This document shows positions 1 through 9,645 of a DNA stretch of 30,102 bases, one piece after another. The DNA is taken from contig JBMYYE010000015.1 of assembly GCA_049609065.1 (NCBI GenBank), positions 1 to 30,102 on the forward strand, given 5' to 3'. The first letter of the stretch is position 1; every line of letters begins with the position of its first letter. Source of the DNA: JBMYYE01 sp049609065. GTDB taxonomy: Bacteria > Pseudomonadota > Alphaproteobacteria > Rhodobacterales > Rhodobacteraceae. A program made the translations under genes and the position numbers. The notes beneath the pieces were generated by a model, which ran no database searches, was not told where the DNA came from, and worked only from the letters and a program-made list of their open reading frames with translations.

Positions 1-2
1 AT

Positions 3-575
3 GCGCTGGATCAGTTTCGAGATCTGAGAGATCTCAAATTGGTTGTGAACACTCATTATTTTCCGGAACAAATTGAAGCCCATTTAAAAGGACGTGACGT
101 TGATGTCTTACGTGAAAAGGGTGAGATATTGGAAACAGGCGGCGGGTTGAAAAACGCGCTGCCAAAATTGGGGTCAGGCCCCGTTTTTACCATGAATACA
201 GATGCCGTTTGGGCTGCGGCGAATCCGGTTTCAACACTTTTGGATGCGTGGGATCAGGATCCTCAAACGGAGGCCCTTTTGCTTTTGGTGCCGCAAGACC
301 GCGCATGGGCGCATAAAGGGACGGGTGATTTTTCTGTAACTCCTGATGGGTGCCTGTCGCGCGGCGGACCTTATACCTACACTGGCGTACAAATCTTGCG
401 AACCGATCGCTTGGCGGATATTTCGGAGAGGTCGTTTTCCTTAAACCTTATCTGGTCGGATATGATTGCAGCTGGCACCGCCAAAGGTGTTATCTTTGAC
501 GGGCATTGGTGCGATGTGGGTGCGCCTGAAGGGATCACAATTGCCGAAGATATGTTGAGGCGCCATGATGTTTGA
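3..575 (+). CDS. murU: Nucleotidyltransferase, MurU-type (5' end cut by window edge)
   Basis: This is the C-terminal part of a sugar-1-phosphate nucleotidyltransferase. The reading frame is open from base 3 (ALDQFRDLRDLK...), so the N-terminal nucleotide-binding glycine loop lies outside the window. Visible family motifs are VVNTHYF followed by an IEAHL segment, the ETGGGLKNALP loop and the metal/sugar-binding NTDAVW. In the characterised family, MurU transfers UMP to N-acetylmuramate-1-phosphate during cytoplasmic peptidoglycan recycling, usually beside the kinase gene amgK; whether amgK lies upstream cannot be seen here. The stop overlaps the addB start by 11 bp, which suggests one transcript. 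A related mannose-1-phosphate guanylyltransferase-like enzyme is the alternative, so the substrate is inferred from similarity and order. Confidence 0.8.
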   Translation, partial: ALDQFRDLRDLKLVVNTHYFPEQIEAHLKGRDVDVLREKGEILETGGGLKNALPKLGSGPVFTMNTDAVWAAANPVSTLLDAWDQDPQTEALLLLVPQDRAWAHKGTGDFSVTPDGCLSRGGPYTYTGVQILRTDRLADISERSFSLNLIWSDMIAAGTAKGVIFDGHWCDVGAPEGITIAEDMLRRHDV

Positions 576-3498
576 GCCGAATGAAAACCCGCGCGTTTTT
601 GCTGTGCCTTTGGGGGTGAGCTTTGCGGCTGCCTTAAAAGAAGGCGTGATGGCGCGTCTTGCGACCGCTAGCCCAGAGGCGGTCGCACGTGTGGAAATCA
701 TCGTGAACACGTCGCGTATGCGGCGTCAGCTCCAGTCTGAATTTCAGCAAGGCCCAGCAGGGTTCACGCCCCGCATTCGCGTTTTATCTGATTTGGGGGA
801 AGCCCCCGAAGAAGAGCCCGCATCACAATTGGCAAAGCGGTTGCAACTGTCACAGTTGGTCGGGGGATTGATTGACCAAAACCCCGAATTGGCCCCGCGC
901 GGATCGCGGTTCGATTTGGCACAAAGCTTGGCCAATCTCATGGATGAGTTGGATCTAGAAGACGTGCCTCTAGACGCTATTCGAAACTTGGATATCGCGG
1001 ATCAATCAGGCCATTGGGCGCGGTCTTTGCAATTTTTAAACATCGCGGGCACCTATTGGGAAAGCTTGCGTGAACAGGGCGGGGCAGCCCGTTCATCCAT
1101 TGAAACATTGATCGCGTCTTGGGCCACGCATCCACCCACGCATCCGATTTTAGTCGCAGGTTCCACAGGGTCACGCGGTGCGATGCGCCAATTGATGGAG
1201 GCGGTTTCAATCCTCCCTCAAGGGGCGGTTGTGTTGCCTGGCTTTGATGATCTGGCGCCTCGGGATGTGTTGATGATGCCCCCCGCAAAAATGGGGCAAG
1301 ACCATCCTCAATATCGTTTGTATGATTTTTGCACGGGCTTAGGTTTGGCACCCGCGGATATCCCGATTTGGGCGGATCAAGCAGCGCGCCCGCGTGCGCG
1401 TGTGGCGTTTACATCGCTTGCGCTTTGTCCGGCCCCTGTGACGGATCTTTGGGTTGCGGAAGGCCCGCGGTTTGAGGACCTCAATGAGGTGACTGAATCC
1501 GTGACATACCTGAAGGCAATGTCATCGCGCGAAGAAGCCGTGGCGATTGCTTTTGGCATGCGAGAGGCGCTTGAGCGTGACAAAAAAGTAGCGCTTGTGA
1601 CGCCGGATCGACATTTAACACGGCAGGTCACGGCGGCATTGCGACGCTATGGCATTACGCCTGATGACAGTGCGGGCGCGCCGTTGCATCTCTCTGCACC
1701 GGGGCGATTGTTGCGTCACATCACAGGTCTTTTTGGTCGTAACCTAACGAGCGAAGATCTCATGGTTTTGCTCAAGCATCCCTTGGTGCATTCTGGTGGG
1801 GAGGGCCGCGGTGTGCATCTCTTGTGGGCGCGGTCATTGGAAATCTACCTCCGCCGAAAAGCTGTGATCGAGGTGGATGTATCGGTGATTGAGGCATGGG
1901 CCAAATCAGACGAAACATCGGCCCCGTGGGTGGCCTGGGTCGCGCAGATCATGGCAATGTTGGCCGATGTGCCCGTTGATGCCCCAGATACGATACTAGA
2001 GGCGCATGTCACGATTGCGGAACATTTATCTGCTGGCATGGCTGGTTCGCAGGGCGATGCCTGTGGGCTTTTGTGGCAAAAGGCAGAAGGCGAAAAAGCA
2101 AAATCTGTGTTGCGCGATTTGTCTGATGTGATCTCACATGCGGGGGTGTTGTCCTTTTATGATTACGCGAAACTTATCGATCACGTGTTGACGGTTGAGT
2201 TGCGCGATCCGGTTCAATCTGATCCGCGTGTGCTGATTTTAGGGACACTCGAAGCACGGGTGCAAACCGCGGATTTGGTGATCCTTGCAGGCCTAAACGA
2301 AGGTATTTGGCCACAAAGCCCAAGCCCAGATCCGTGGCTCAACCGTATGATGCGAAAAGCGGCGGGGCTGCTTTTGCCAGAGCGACGTATCGGTTTGGCG
2401 GCACATGATTTCCAACAAGCCCTTGCTGCCAAAGAGGTCTGGATTTCACGCTCCGTGCGTGACGCGGAAGCAGAAACCGTGCCATCACGTTGGGTCGCAC
2501 GGATTGAAAACCTGATGTCAGGATTGGTTGAAAATGGGGGGCAGGACGCGTTGGATGCGATGATTGCGCGTGGCACATATTGGCGGTCTCTGGCGCGCTT
2601 TGCGGATGAACCAGAAGATAGACAGAGCCCGGCCAAACGGCCGTCCCCTAAACCCCCGGTTGCGGCGCGGCCACGGGCTTTGTCCGTGACGCAGATTGAA
2701 AAACTGGTGCGTGATCCTTATGCGATTTATGCGTCAAAGGTGCTTGGCCTATCGCCTTTGGATCCATTGCGAAAGAACACGGATATGCGGCTGCGCGGGA
2801 CGTTGGTGCATGAGGTTTTCGAACGCTTTGTAGCAGGGGGTGTGGCCCCTGATGCGGTGCGTGCTAAAGAGGAGCTTTTGGAAATCACAGATCAAATTTT
2901 GACCCGTGATGTGCCATCCCCATCTACACGGATTTTCTGGCGATCATGGATAGCTGAAATCGCGGATTGGTTTATCGCAGGCGAATATAAACGCCAAGAA
3001 GAAGCAGCGCTGATTGCCTTTGAACAAGAAGGCGGACGCGGGGTCCATCACCGTGCGTCGATTGATTTTACCCTGTCGGCGCTCGCGGATCGTATCGATA
3101 TGACCGATGCAGGTGAGGCGTATATCTACGACTATAAATCTGGAAAACCGCCAACCGAAAAACAGCAGATGTATTACAACAAGCAATTGCTTTTAGAAGC
3201 AGCCATGCTTGAAGATGGGGCGTTTTCAGCGCTTGGGGCGCGTCCCGTGAAACGGGCGCAATATATCGGTTTTGCGGAGGGTGGAAAAATTGTAGATGCG
3301 CCTTTGGATGTGCTGAGCACAGCGGAAATTTGGAAAGAGTTTGACACGCTGATTGCGCGTTATGATGAGCTTGATCAAGGGTATACCTCAAAACGTGCGA
3401 TGGAAGATTTGAGCTATTCTTATGATTTTGACCACCTCGCACGGTTCGGTGAATGGGACATTTCGGATGAAACAGACCCGCAAAAGGTGGGATCATGA
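565..3498 (+). CDS. addB: AddB, double-strand break repair subunit (alphaproteobacterial type)
   Basis: 977-residue subunit of the AddAB helicase-nuclease, which resects double-strand breaks for RecA. The N-terminus (VFAVPLGVSFAAAL) has no GxxGxGK(S/T) Walker A, as expected for alpha-type AddB, whose helicase half is degenerate. The C-terminal RecB-type nuclease is intact: GTLVHEVFERF near residue 748, the ADRID aspartates, YDYKSGK near 855 and the QLLLEAAM glutamine motif near 872. The four cysteines that hold the Fe-S cluster in Bacillus AddB are absent. The gene overlaps the upstream stop by 11 bp and overlaps addA by 4 bp (ATGA), so translation of the pair is probably coupled. A second ATG three bases downstream is an equally possible start. 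Confidence 0.95.
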   Translation: MMFEPNENPRVFAVPLGVSFAAALKEGVMARLATASPEAVARVEIIVNTSRMRRQLQSEFQQGPAGFTPRIRVLSDLGEAPEEEPASQLAKRLQLSQLVGGLIDQNPELAPRGSRFDLAQSLANLMDELDLEDVPLDAIRNLDIADQSGHWARSLQFLNIAGTYWESLREQGGAARSSIETLIASWATHPPTHPILVAGSTGSRGAMRQLMEAVSILPQGAVVLPGFDDLAPRDVLMMPPAKMGQDHPQYRLYDFCTGLGLAPADIPIWADQAARPRARVAFTSLALCPAPVTDLWVAEGPRFEDLNEVTESVTYLKAMSSREEAVAIAFGMREALERDKKVALVTPDRHLTRQVTAALRRYGITPDDSAGAPLHLSAPGRLLRHITGLFGRNLTSEDLMVLLKHPLVHSGGEGRGVHLLWARSLEIYLRRKAVIEVDVSVIEAWAKSDETSAPWVAWVAQIMAMLADVPVDAPDTILEAHVTIAEHLSAGMAGSQGDACGLLWQKAEGEKAKSVLRDLSDVISHAGVLSFYDYAKLIDHVLTVELRDPVQSDPRVLILGTLEARVQTADLVILAGLNEGIWPQSPSPDPWLNRMMRKAAGLLLPERRIGLAAHDFQQALAAKEVWISRSVRDAEAETVPSRWVARIENLMSGLVENGGQDALDAMIARGTYWRSLARFADEPEDRQSPAKRPSPKPPVAARPRALSVTQIEKLVRDPYAIYASKVLGLSPLDPLRKNTDMRLRGTLVHEVFERFVAGGVAPDAVRAKEELLEITDQILTRDVPSPSTRIFWRSWIAEIADWFIAGEYKRQEEAALIAFEQEGGRGVHHRASIDFTLSALADRIDMTDAGEAYIYDYKSGKPPTEKQQMYYNKQLLLEAAMLEDGAFSALGARPVKRAQYIGFAEGGKIVDAPLDVLSTAEIWKEFDTLIARYDELDQGYTSKRAMEDLSYSYDFDHLARFGEWDISDETDPQKVGS

Positions 3499-6400
3499 GC
3501 ACCATAAACGAAGCCACATTACGCCAAAACGCAGCGGCAAATCCCGCGCGCTCTGTCTGGTTGTCGGCCAATGCAGGGTCAGGAAAAACACGGGTGTTAA
3601 CGGACCGCGTCGCGCGGCTTTTACTTGAAGGCGTAGATCCGCAAAATATCTTATGCCTGACATACACCAAAGCCGCAGCCTCCGAGATGCAAAACCGGTT
3701 GTTTAAACGCCTAGGCGAATGGGCGATGCTGAGCGAAGAAAAACTCCATGCCACATTAGATGATCTAGGCGTCAGCCGCGATTTGGATGCGGTGAATTTA
3801 GCAGAAGCCCGGCGGCTATTTGCGCTCGCGGTCGAAACGCCAGGCGGGTTGAAAATTCAAACAATTCATTCGTTTTGTTCGGCGCTTTTGCGGCGTTTTC
3901 CGCTCGAAGCGGGCGTGGCGATCAATTTCCAAGAACTGGATGACGCACAAACGTTGAGTTTGCGCGAAGAAGCACTCGACGCGTTGGTTCGTACGGCACC
4001 CGATGTGGTTAATGCCATGACGCGCTATGTTAGCGGGGCCTCGATCGATACGGTTTGCGCGCAAATCGTGAAGCATCAAGATGCCTTTGATGCGGCGTTT
4101 TCCCCCGAAACCTATGCACGTCTTTTGGGGCTCAAGGATGGGTATGGCTGGGATGATCTTCGCGCGGATGTGTTCCTTGGTGGCGAGGCTGATTTGATGA
4201 CTGCGCTTTTGCCTTTGATGTCAAAGGGCAGTGTGACAGATCAAAAAAGCGCAGCCAAGCTTTCTTTGGTTGGGGTGGGCTTGCAGGACCTCCCAACCTA
4301 CGAAGGCGCGGTTCTAACCGGCGCAACGGCCAAGGTTCCTTTTGGTGCAAAATCTTTTCCAACCAAGGCAGTTCGAAGCGCGTTTGACAGCCAGCTGCAC
4401 CATCTTGATGCGTTCATTCACCGTATCGAAAGCGCCCGCCCCAAACGTATTGGCCTACGCACCTTGGAACAATCCGAGGTTTTGCATCGGTTCGCCACTG
4501 CGTTTTTGGCCGTGTATCAGGACCTGAAAACACAACGTGGTGTGCTCGATTTTGATGATTTGATCCTCAAAGCTGGGGCGCTTTTGAGTGCGCCTGACAT
4601 TGCGGCATGGGTGCTTTTTAAACTGGATGGTGGTATCGATCATATCCTCGTGGATGAAGCCCAAGACACCAGCCCCGCCCAGTGGCGCGTGGTCAAAGCG
4701 CTTGCGCAAGATTTCACATCAGGGGATGGCACACGCGATGAGGACGCGCGTACAATTTTTGTTGTGGGCGATAAAAAACAATCGATCTATTCCTTCCAAG
4801 GGGCGGATCCCGACGGATTTGACCGCATGGCGGAGCATTTTCGGGATGGGTTTTTTGCGGTGGAAAAGCCGTTTGAAAGCATGGAGCTGCAATATTCATT
4901 TCGCTCTGCCGCATCGATTTTGGGGCTGGTGGATATGTGCTTTGCGGAACGTGGCGGTTATGGCGTTGGCGGGGAAACCACCCATAAAGCATTTCTTGAG
5001 GCTTTGCCTGGACGCGTTGATCTTTGGCCGTTGGTTGAACCATCAGAGGCGGATGACCCAAAGGATTGGTATGATCCTCTTGATCTGAAATCACCGACCC
5101 ACCATGATTTTCGTTTGGCACAACGCATTGCACGTGAAATTGCTAAAATAATTTCGGATGGCACGCCGATTTCTGAATATGATCACCATACAAAATCCTA
5201 TCAATCGCGGCCCGTGCGTGCAGGGGATTTCTTGATTTTGGTTCAGCGGCGTTCGGATCTTTTTCGGTCTATCATTCGCTGTTGCAAGCAAGAAGGCCTC
5301 GATATCGCGGGGGCGGATCGGCTAAAACTTGGGGAAGAGTTGGCGGTCAAAGATCTGATTTCGCTTCTCTCGTTTCTTGCGATGCCAGAGGATGATCTCG
5401 CTTTGGCCGAGACCTTGAAATCACCGCTGTTTAATTTGAGTGAGGCGGAACTCTATGATCTTGCTCATGGGCGAAAAGGCTATCTTTGGCCCGCGCTTCG
5501 GGAGGCCAAAGATCGTTTTCCTGACGCCTATTTCATGCTGAGCACGCTTCTCAATGAAGCGGATTTTTTGCGCCCATATGAATTGATCGAACGGGTTCTG
5601 ACGGGCTTTTCCGGACGGCAAAAATTTGCGGCACGGTTTGGACAAGAAGCCGAAGATGGCATTGAAACCTTCGTGGGATACACGTTGTCCTATGAGCAAA
5701 AAAACGTGCCAAGTTTGACGGGCTTTTTGAATTGGTTTCAAAACGAAGAGATCGAAGTCAAACGACAAATGGACAGCAATTCCAACAAAATCCGAGTGAT
5801 GTCCGTGCATGGGGCAAAAGGGCTGGAAGCGCCGATTGTTATTTTGCCTGACAGCGCCAATCGGCGCAAAAGGAACGAAACTGGGTTTTCCGTTGTGGCG
5901 GATAATACGCCGCTTTGGGCCCCGTCAAAGGAACGACCAGATGCTCTTATCGCGCATAAGGAAGCGGAAAAAGATGCCGACCTACAAGAACGCATGCGGC
6001 TCCTCTATGTGGCTCTAACACGGGCAGAAAAGTGGTTGATTGTCTGTGCCGCAGGCAAGGCAGATGCCGATAGCTGGTACCGTATTGTTGAAGCCGGAAT
6101 GAAGAAGTCCAAGGCTGATCCGTTTGAATTTTCCAACGGGATAGGGCTTCGGCTGACACATGGCGCGTGGCCAGACGACATAACACAGTCGCCTGAGCAG
6201 ACAGATACCAATCTAACAGCCAAACCACCTTGGTTTTCCATGCCGCCTTCAGCCCCTCAAAAGCCCGTGGCGGATATTGCGCCGTCTGGCCTCGGCGGGG
6301 CAAAGGGTGTTGCGACATTTGGCACGGCGCGTGATCAAGAGGACGCATTGCACTATGGCACACTTTTGCACCAACTTCTTGAGGAATTGCCGCTGACAGA

Positions 6401-6884
6401 TCAAGCGAAATGGGATCACTATGCAAGCCGCATTTTGCACAATACTGATGAGGATATGACCGCACGCCTGACGGCCAAGGCGATGTCAATTTTGTCGAAT
6501 GAAACCCTAAAGCCGATTTTTGCGGCCAGCACGTTGAGCGAAGTTGGCGTGTCAGCGCCGCTTGCGGATGTGGGGCGTATTTCAGGGGCAATTGATAAAC
6601 TTATTGTGAAAGACGACGTGGTTACGGCGATTGATTTTAAGTCAAATCATGACGTGCCGGCGCGTGCACAGGAGGTACCTGAAGGCATCTTGCGACAGAT
6701 GGGGGCTTACCGAGCTGCGCTTAAGAAAATATACCCAAATCACGACGTTAAGACGGAAGTTTTATGGCTTGAAACAGAGGCGATGATGGCATTGGACAAT
6801 GGGCAAGTTGATGCGGCATTTCAGCGGGCGCTTCAAGAACGGCAAGCCCTTGGGGGTGCGGAAGTTTCCAACACTACATCTTGA
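3495..6884 (+). CDS. addA: AddA, double-strand break repair helicase/nuclease
   Basis: 1129-residue UvrD/Rep-family helicase with a C-terminal nuclease, the motor subunit of AddAB. Walker A is ANAGSGKT with K31. Walker B is VDEAQDTSPAQW near residue 387, followed by VVGDKKQSIYSFQGADP. Motif V is SVHGAKGLEAP near 771 and motif VI is LLYVALTRAEKW near 837. The nuclease follows HYGTLLHQLLEELP and contains GAIDKL, AIDFKSN near 1046 and QMGAY, so D, K and Q/Y of the RecB nuclease are all present. Both subunits therefore keep nuclease sites, one for each DNA strand. The start overlaps the addB stop (ATGA). trxA follows 63 bp later and probably has its own promoter. Length is normal for alphaproteobacterial AddA. 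Confidence 0.96.
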   Translation: MSTINEATLRQNAAANPARSVWLSANAGSGKTRVLTDRVARLLLEGVDPQNILCLTYTKAAASEMQNRLFKRLGEWAMLSEEKLHATLDDLGVSRDLDAVNLAEARRLFALAVETPGGLKIQTIHSFCSALLRRFPLEAGVAINFQELDDAQTLSLREEALDALVRTAPDVVNAMTRYVSGASIDTVCAQIVKHQDAFDAAFSPETYARLLGLKDGYGWDDLRADVFLGGEADLMTALLPLMSKGSVTDQKSAAKLSLVGVGLQDLPTYEGAVLTGATAKVPFGAKSFPTKAVRSAFDSQLHHLDAFIHRIESARPKRIGLRTLEQSEVLHRFATAFLAVYQDLKTQRGVLDFDDLILKAGALLSAPDIAAWVLFKLDGGIDHILVDEAQDTSPAQWRVVKALAQDFTSGDGTRDEDARTIFVVGDKKQSIYSFQGADPDGFDRMAEHFRDGFFAVEKPFESMELQYSFRSAASILGLVDMCFAERGGYGVGGETTHKAFLEALPGRVDLWPLVEPSEADDPKDWYDPLDLKSPTHHDFRLAQRIAREIAKIISDGTPISEYDHHTKSYQSRPVRAGDFLILVQRRSDLFRSIIRCCKQEGLDIAGADRLKLGEELAVKDLISLLSFLAMPEDDLALAETLKSPLFNLSEAELYDLAHGRKGYLWPALREAKDRFPDAYFMLSTLLNEADFLRPYELIERVLTGFSGRQKFAARFGQEAEDGIETFVGYTLSYEQKNVPSLTGFLNWFQNEEIEVKRQMDSNSNKIRVMSVHGAKGLEAPIVILPDSANRRKRNETGFSVVADNTPLWAPSKERPDALIAHKEAEKDADLQERMRLLYVALTRAEKWLIVCAAGKADADSWYRIVEAGMKKSKADPFEFSNGIGLRLTHGAWPDDITQSPEQTDTNLTAKPPWFSMPPSAPQKPVADIAPSGLGGAKGVATFGTARDQEDALHYGTLLHQLLEELPLTDQAKWDHYASRILHNTDEDMTARLTAKAMSILSNETLKPIFAASTLSEVGVSAPLADVGRISGAIDKLIVKDDVVTAIDFKSNHDVPARAQEVPEGILRQMGAYRAALKKIYPNHDVKTEVLWLETEAMMALDNGQVDAAFQRALQERQALGGAEVSNTTS

Positions 6885-6947
6885 CGATGTTTGGCAAGGT
6901 GCCTAGATGTAATTCAACATATTTAAGTCCTAGAATGGAGATCCCCC

Positions 6948-7268
6948 ATGGCCACAGTAGCAGTCACCGACGCAACATTTGACGCAGAAGTTAAAAACTC
7001 AGATATCCCAGTTGTTGTGGATTTTTGGGCGGAATGGTGTGGCCCTTGTAAGCAAATCGGTCCAGCACTTGAAGAACTCTCAGCAGAGTTCGAAGGCAAA
7101 GTTAAAATCGTCAAAGTGAACGTTGATGAGAACCCGAATTCGCCGGCTCAAATGGGCGTGCGCGGCATTCCAGCCCTCTTTATGTTTAAAGGTGGTGAAG
7201 TGGTTTCCAACAAAGTGGGCGCAGCACCAAAAGCGGCGCTTCAGTCTTGGATTACCGAAGCGATCTAA
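6948..7268 (+). CDS. trxA: Thioredoxin 1
   Basis: 106-residue cytoplasmic thioredoxin that reduces protein disulfides with electrons from thioredoxin reductase. The active site is DFWAEWCGPCK with C31 and C34, and the cis-proline loop is GIPALF. There is no signal peptide, and the length is typical of TrxA. A GGAG ribosome binding site lies about 9 bases before the ATG. The gene follows addA as in other Rhodobacterales and ends 24 bp before a strong intrinsic terminator. The 63-bp gap before it suggests separate or additional transcription from addBA. Confidence 0.97.
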   Translation: MATVAVTDATFDAEVKNSDIPVVVDFWAEWCGPCKQIGPALEELSAEFEGKVKIVKVNVDENPNSPAQMGVRGIPALFMFKGGEVVSNKVGAAPKAALQSWITEAI

Positions 7269-7292
7269 GCTTCAGCTGCATAAACGAAATAG

Positions 7293-7321
7293 AAAGCCGC
7301 TCCAATTGGGGCGGCTTTTTT
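7293..7321 (+). terminator. Intrinsic terminator of trxA
   Basis: An 11-bp stem (AAAGCCGCTCC paired with GGGGCGGCTTT, one G-T pair) with an AATT loop is followed by a run of T. It lies 24 bp after the trxA stop and before the convergent penicillin-binding protein gene. Confidence 0.9.
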
Positions 7322-7329
7322 ATGTTGCC

Positions 7330-9489
7330 TTAGTTTCCGTTGAGGATTGATCGCAACGTATCGAAGATAAATTTTTCGACATTAATCGGCTTTTGCGGCT
7401 TGGACCGATCTGGGCGTATATTGTCTTCGATAATTTCGGGATCAGGTGCGCGCGGCACAATCATAGGGAGCGCGGTTGCCGGCACATCTTGGTGCACGCG
7501 GATCATGGTTTCGCGCCAGATATCTGCAGGGAGAGAGCCCCCCGTAACACTGCGAAGCGGCACGTTATCATCGTTGCCCATCCAGACGCCCGCGACATAA
7601 TCGGCGGTAAATCCAACGAACCATGCATCACGTGCAGCTTGGGTTGTGCCTGTTTTCCCTGCGGCTTCGCGCCCTTTGAGGCGCGCACGACCACCAGTGC
7701 CAGTTTCGATCACTTGGTTCATCATATAGATGAGCTGCGCGGCCGCATCCGCGGAAATCACGCGTTCGCCCATGCCACCGCCTTGGGTCATGAGAGGCGT
7801 GTCATTGCCCAATAAACGCAATTCCACAAGGCCGTAAGGTTTTACGGCGCGCCCACCATTGAGGATCCCCGCATAGGCCCCCGTCATTTCCAAAAGGGAG
7901 GCCTCAGACGATCCAAGCGCCAATGCGGGCCCTTGGGCGCTGATGCTGTTGATCCCGAAATCGGTGGCGACTTTACTCACCGTATCGCGGCCAACGCTTT
8001 CAGACACTTTAACTGCGGGGATGTTGAACGATTTTTTAAGAGCTGTGGTTAGCGTGACATTGCCGTGAAATTTACGGTCATAGTTTTGCGGTGACCATGG
8101 ACCAGAACCAGGAATGTTGAGCGTCAAAGGGGCGTCTTCGATACGATCATTATAGCTATATCCAAGATCAAGGGCCGCAGCGTAAACGAAGGGCTTAAAG
8201 GCAGACCCGGTCTGACGTTTCGCTTGTGTCGCGCGGTTGAAGGCCCCCGTGACGCGGGTTTGGCGCCCACCCACCATGCCGCGAACGGCGCCGTCAGCGG
8301 ACATAATCACAATGGCGGCTTGGGCTTTCGAGCCTTTGGATACTTTTTCTGTAAAAATCTTATCCATGGCGGCTTCTGCGGCGCGTTGAATGCGTGGATC
8401 GAGGGTTGTTGAAATGATCACGTCTTCGGTCGTGTCGCGCATGAAAAATTCAGGGCCCGTTTTGATGACCCAGTCGGCGAAATACCCGCCTGCTTTTTCT
8501 GCGGCGGCTTTGGATAATGTCGCAGGCTTGGCGCGTGCCTCATCTGCTTGTGCACGGGTTAGCCGGCCTTGTTCTTCCATTAAACCAATCACCACGCCCG
8601 CACGCCCTTGTGCCCGTTTGAGGCTATTGGTCGGGGCGTAGCGTGAGGGGGCCTTTAATAGCCCGGCGAGCATGGCCGATTGTGCGGGATTTAGGTTGGC
8701 GGAGGCGGTGCCAAAATAGCGTTGGCTGGCGGCTTCAAACCCGCGGGCCCCTGCACCAAGAAATGCACGATTTAGGTAAATCGATAGGATTTCGTCTTTG
8801 GTAAATTTGACTTCCAACGCGACGGCATAGGTGGCCTCTTTGATTTTGCGCCACAGTGAACCACGGCGACATTGTGTTTCATAGTCGCGTTCGGATTGCC
8901 CTGATTTCGGATCAAAGGGGACACCAATACAAAGAAGTTTGGCCGTTTGTTGCGTAATCGTGGACCCACCATTGCCCGAAAGCGCCCCGCGTCCAGCCGC
9001 TAGGTTGATTTTAATCGCACTGGCCACGCCGCGCGGGCTGATGCCAAAATGGCGGTAGAACCGTTTATCTTCGGTGGCAACAACCGCATTTTTCAAATGG
9101 GGGGATACAGAGTTGGCGGTCACCATGCCGCCATATTGATCACCACGCCACGCAAATGTTTTGCCGTAGCGATCTTTCATCGTGACAGAGCCACGGGCCC
9201 GCCCGTCAACCATTTGATCCATATCGGGCATGAATGACAGATAATAAAGGACGCCCGCCCCAACGAGGAGAGCAAGGATCACGGCACCACGAAAGGCTAG
9301 ACGGAAAAAGAGGCGAAACAGCCATTTCAGCGCGCGTTTGAAAAACCCTAAAATCCCCGTTTGTTTCTTCTTAGGGGCGCGCGATTTTTTGCGTTTCGCT
9401 GGCGCAGGTTTTTTGGCCGCAGGTTTGGCTTTGTTTGCAAACTTGCGCTGTGCGACGAGGGGGGGGCGTTTTTTGCCTGAGCTGCTCAT
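7330..9489 (-). CDS. Class A penicillin-binding protein 1A (transglycosylase/transpeptidase)
   Basis: Bifunctional peptidoglycan synthase of the PBP1A family (mrcA/ponA type), anchored in the inner membrane. In 724-residue numbering (upstream ATG at 9504), residues 10-50 are a Lys/Pro/Ala-rich cytoplasmic tail and residues about 72-91 form the membrane anchor. The GT51 domain has VATEDKRFYRHFG (catalytic E145) and GGSTITQQTAKL. The transpeptidase has the nucleophile motif GSAFKPF (serine near 433), SFN, and AGKTGTTQ near 620. I prefer the ATG at 9489 (MSSSGKK) because GGA lies 8 bases upstream and the ATG at 9504 has no visible ribosome binding site; the protein would be 719 residues. It is convergent with trxA and appears monocistronic. 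Confidence 0.94.
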   Translation of the reverse strand: MSSSGKKRPPLVAQRKFANKAKPAAKKPAPAKRKKSRAPKKKQTGILGFFKRALKWLFRLFFRLAFRGAVILALLVGAGVLYYLSFMPDMDQMVDGRARGSVTMKDRYGKTFAWRGDQYGGMVTANSVSPHLKNAVVATEDKRFYRHFGISPRGVASAIKINLAAGRGALSGNGGSTITQQTAKLLCIGVPFDPKSGQSERDYETQCRRGSLWRKIKEATYAVALEVKFTKDEILSIYLNRAFLGAGARGFEAASQRYFGTASANLNPAQSAMLAGLLKAPSRYAPTNSLKRAQGRAGVVIGLMEEQGRLTRAQADEARAKPATLSKAAAEKAGGYFADWVIKTGPEFFMRDTTEDVIISTTLDPRIQRAAEAAMDKIFTEKVSKGSKAQAAIVIMSADGAVRGMVGGRQTRVTGAFNRATQAKRQTGSAFKPFVYAAALDLGYSYNDRIEDAPLTLNIPGSGPWSPQNYDRKFHGNVTLTTALKKSFNIPAVKVSESVGRDTVSKVATDFGINSISAQGPALALGSSEASLLEMTGAYAGILNGGRAVKPYGLVELRLLGNDTPLMTQGGGMGERVISADAAAQLIYMMNQVIETGTGGRARLKGREAAGKTGTTQAARDAWFVGFTADYVAGVWMGNDDNVPLRSVTGGSLPADIWRETMIRVHQDVPATALPMIVPRAPDPEIIEDNIRPDRSKPQKPINVEKFIFDTLRSILNGN

Positions 9490-9508
9490 TTTTGATCCGA
9501 ACATTTGG

Positions 9509-9529
9509 GGTCGGTTAAAGCGACCTTAG
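9509..9529 (-). promoter_or_regulatory. Palindrome and near-CtrA box before the PBP1A gene
   Basis: Bases 9509-9525 form a 17-bp palindrome with one mismatch (GGTCG...CGACC). Overlapping it, TTAA-N7-TTAG (9515-9529) matches seven of eight fixed bases of the CtrA consensus TTAA-N7-TTAA. It lies 5 bp above the upstream ATG and 20 bp above the preferred one. Binding by CtrA or another regulator is inferred only from the match. Confidence 0.3.
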
Positions 9530-9606
9530 CCTGATTGGTGATAAATGCGAAGCCATCATGCCAATTTTGATTGGTCTTGTTGCGATTGCGACAGCATTTG
9601 AAATGG

Positions 9607-9645
9607 GAAGGCCCGCTTGGATTTACAAGCGGGCCTTTCGTTTTT
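9607..9645 (+). terminator. Strong hairpin with T-tract on + strand, downstream of the aminotransferase
   Basis: A perfect 12-bp stem (AAGGCCCGCTTG with CAAGCGGGCCTT) and a 6-base loop is followed on the + strand by TTTCGTTTTT. It lies just beyond the stop of the - strand aminotransferase, where it can also end that transcript, but the better T-tract faces the + strand although no + strand gene is evident upstream. A short + strand RNA from 9505-9645, or a barrier against antisense transcription, would explain it. Confidence 0.7.

Noticed and set aside
20..36. Palindrome GAGATCT-GAG-AGATCTC near the window start
   Set aside because: It lies inside the coding sequence (FRDLRDL) and arises from a repeated R-D-L codon pattern.
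3068..3754. 228-codon frame on the - strand across the addB/addA junction
   Set aside because: It is fully antisense to two clear genes and its translation has no family features or start signals; a by-product of codon bias.
5947..6591. 214-codon - strand frame inside addA
   Set aside because: Antisense to the conserved motif VI and nuclease region of AddA; low-complexity translation without motifs.
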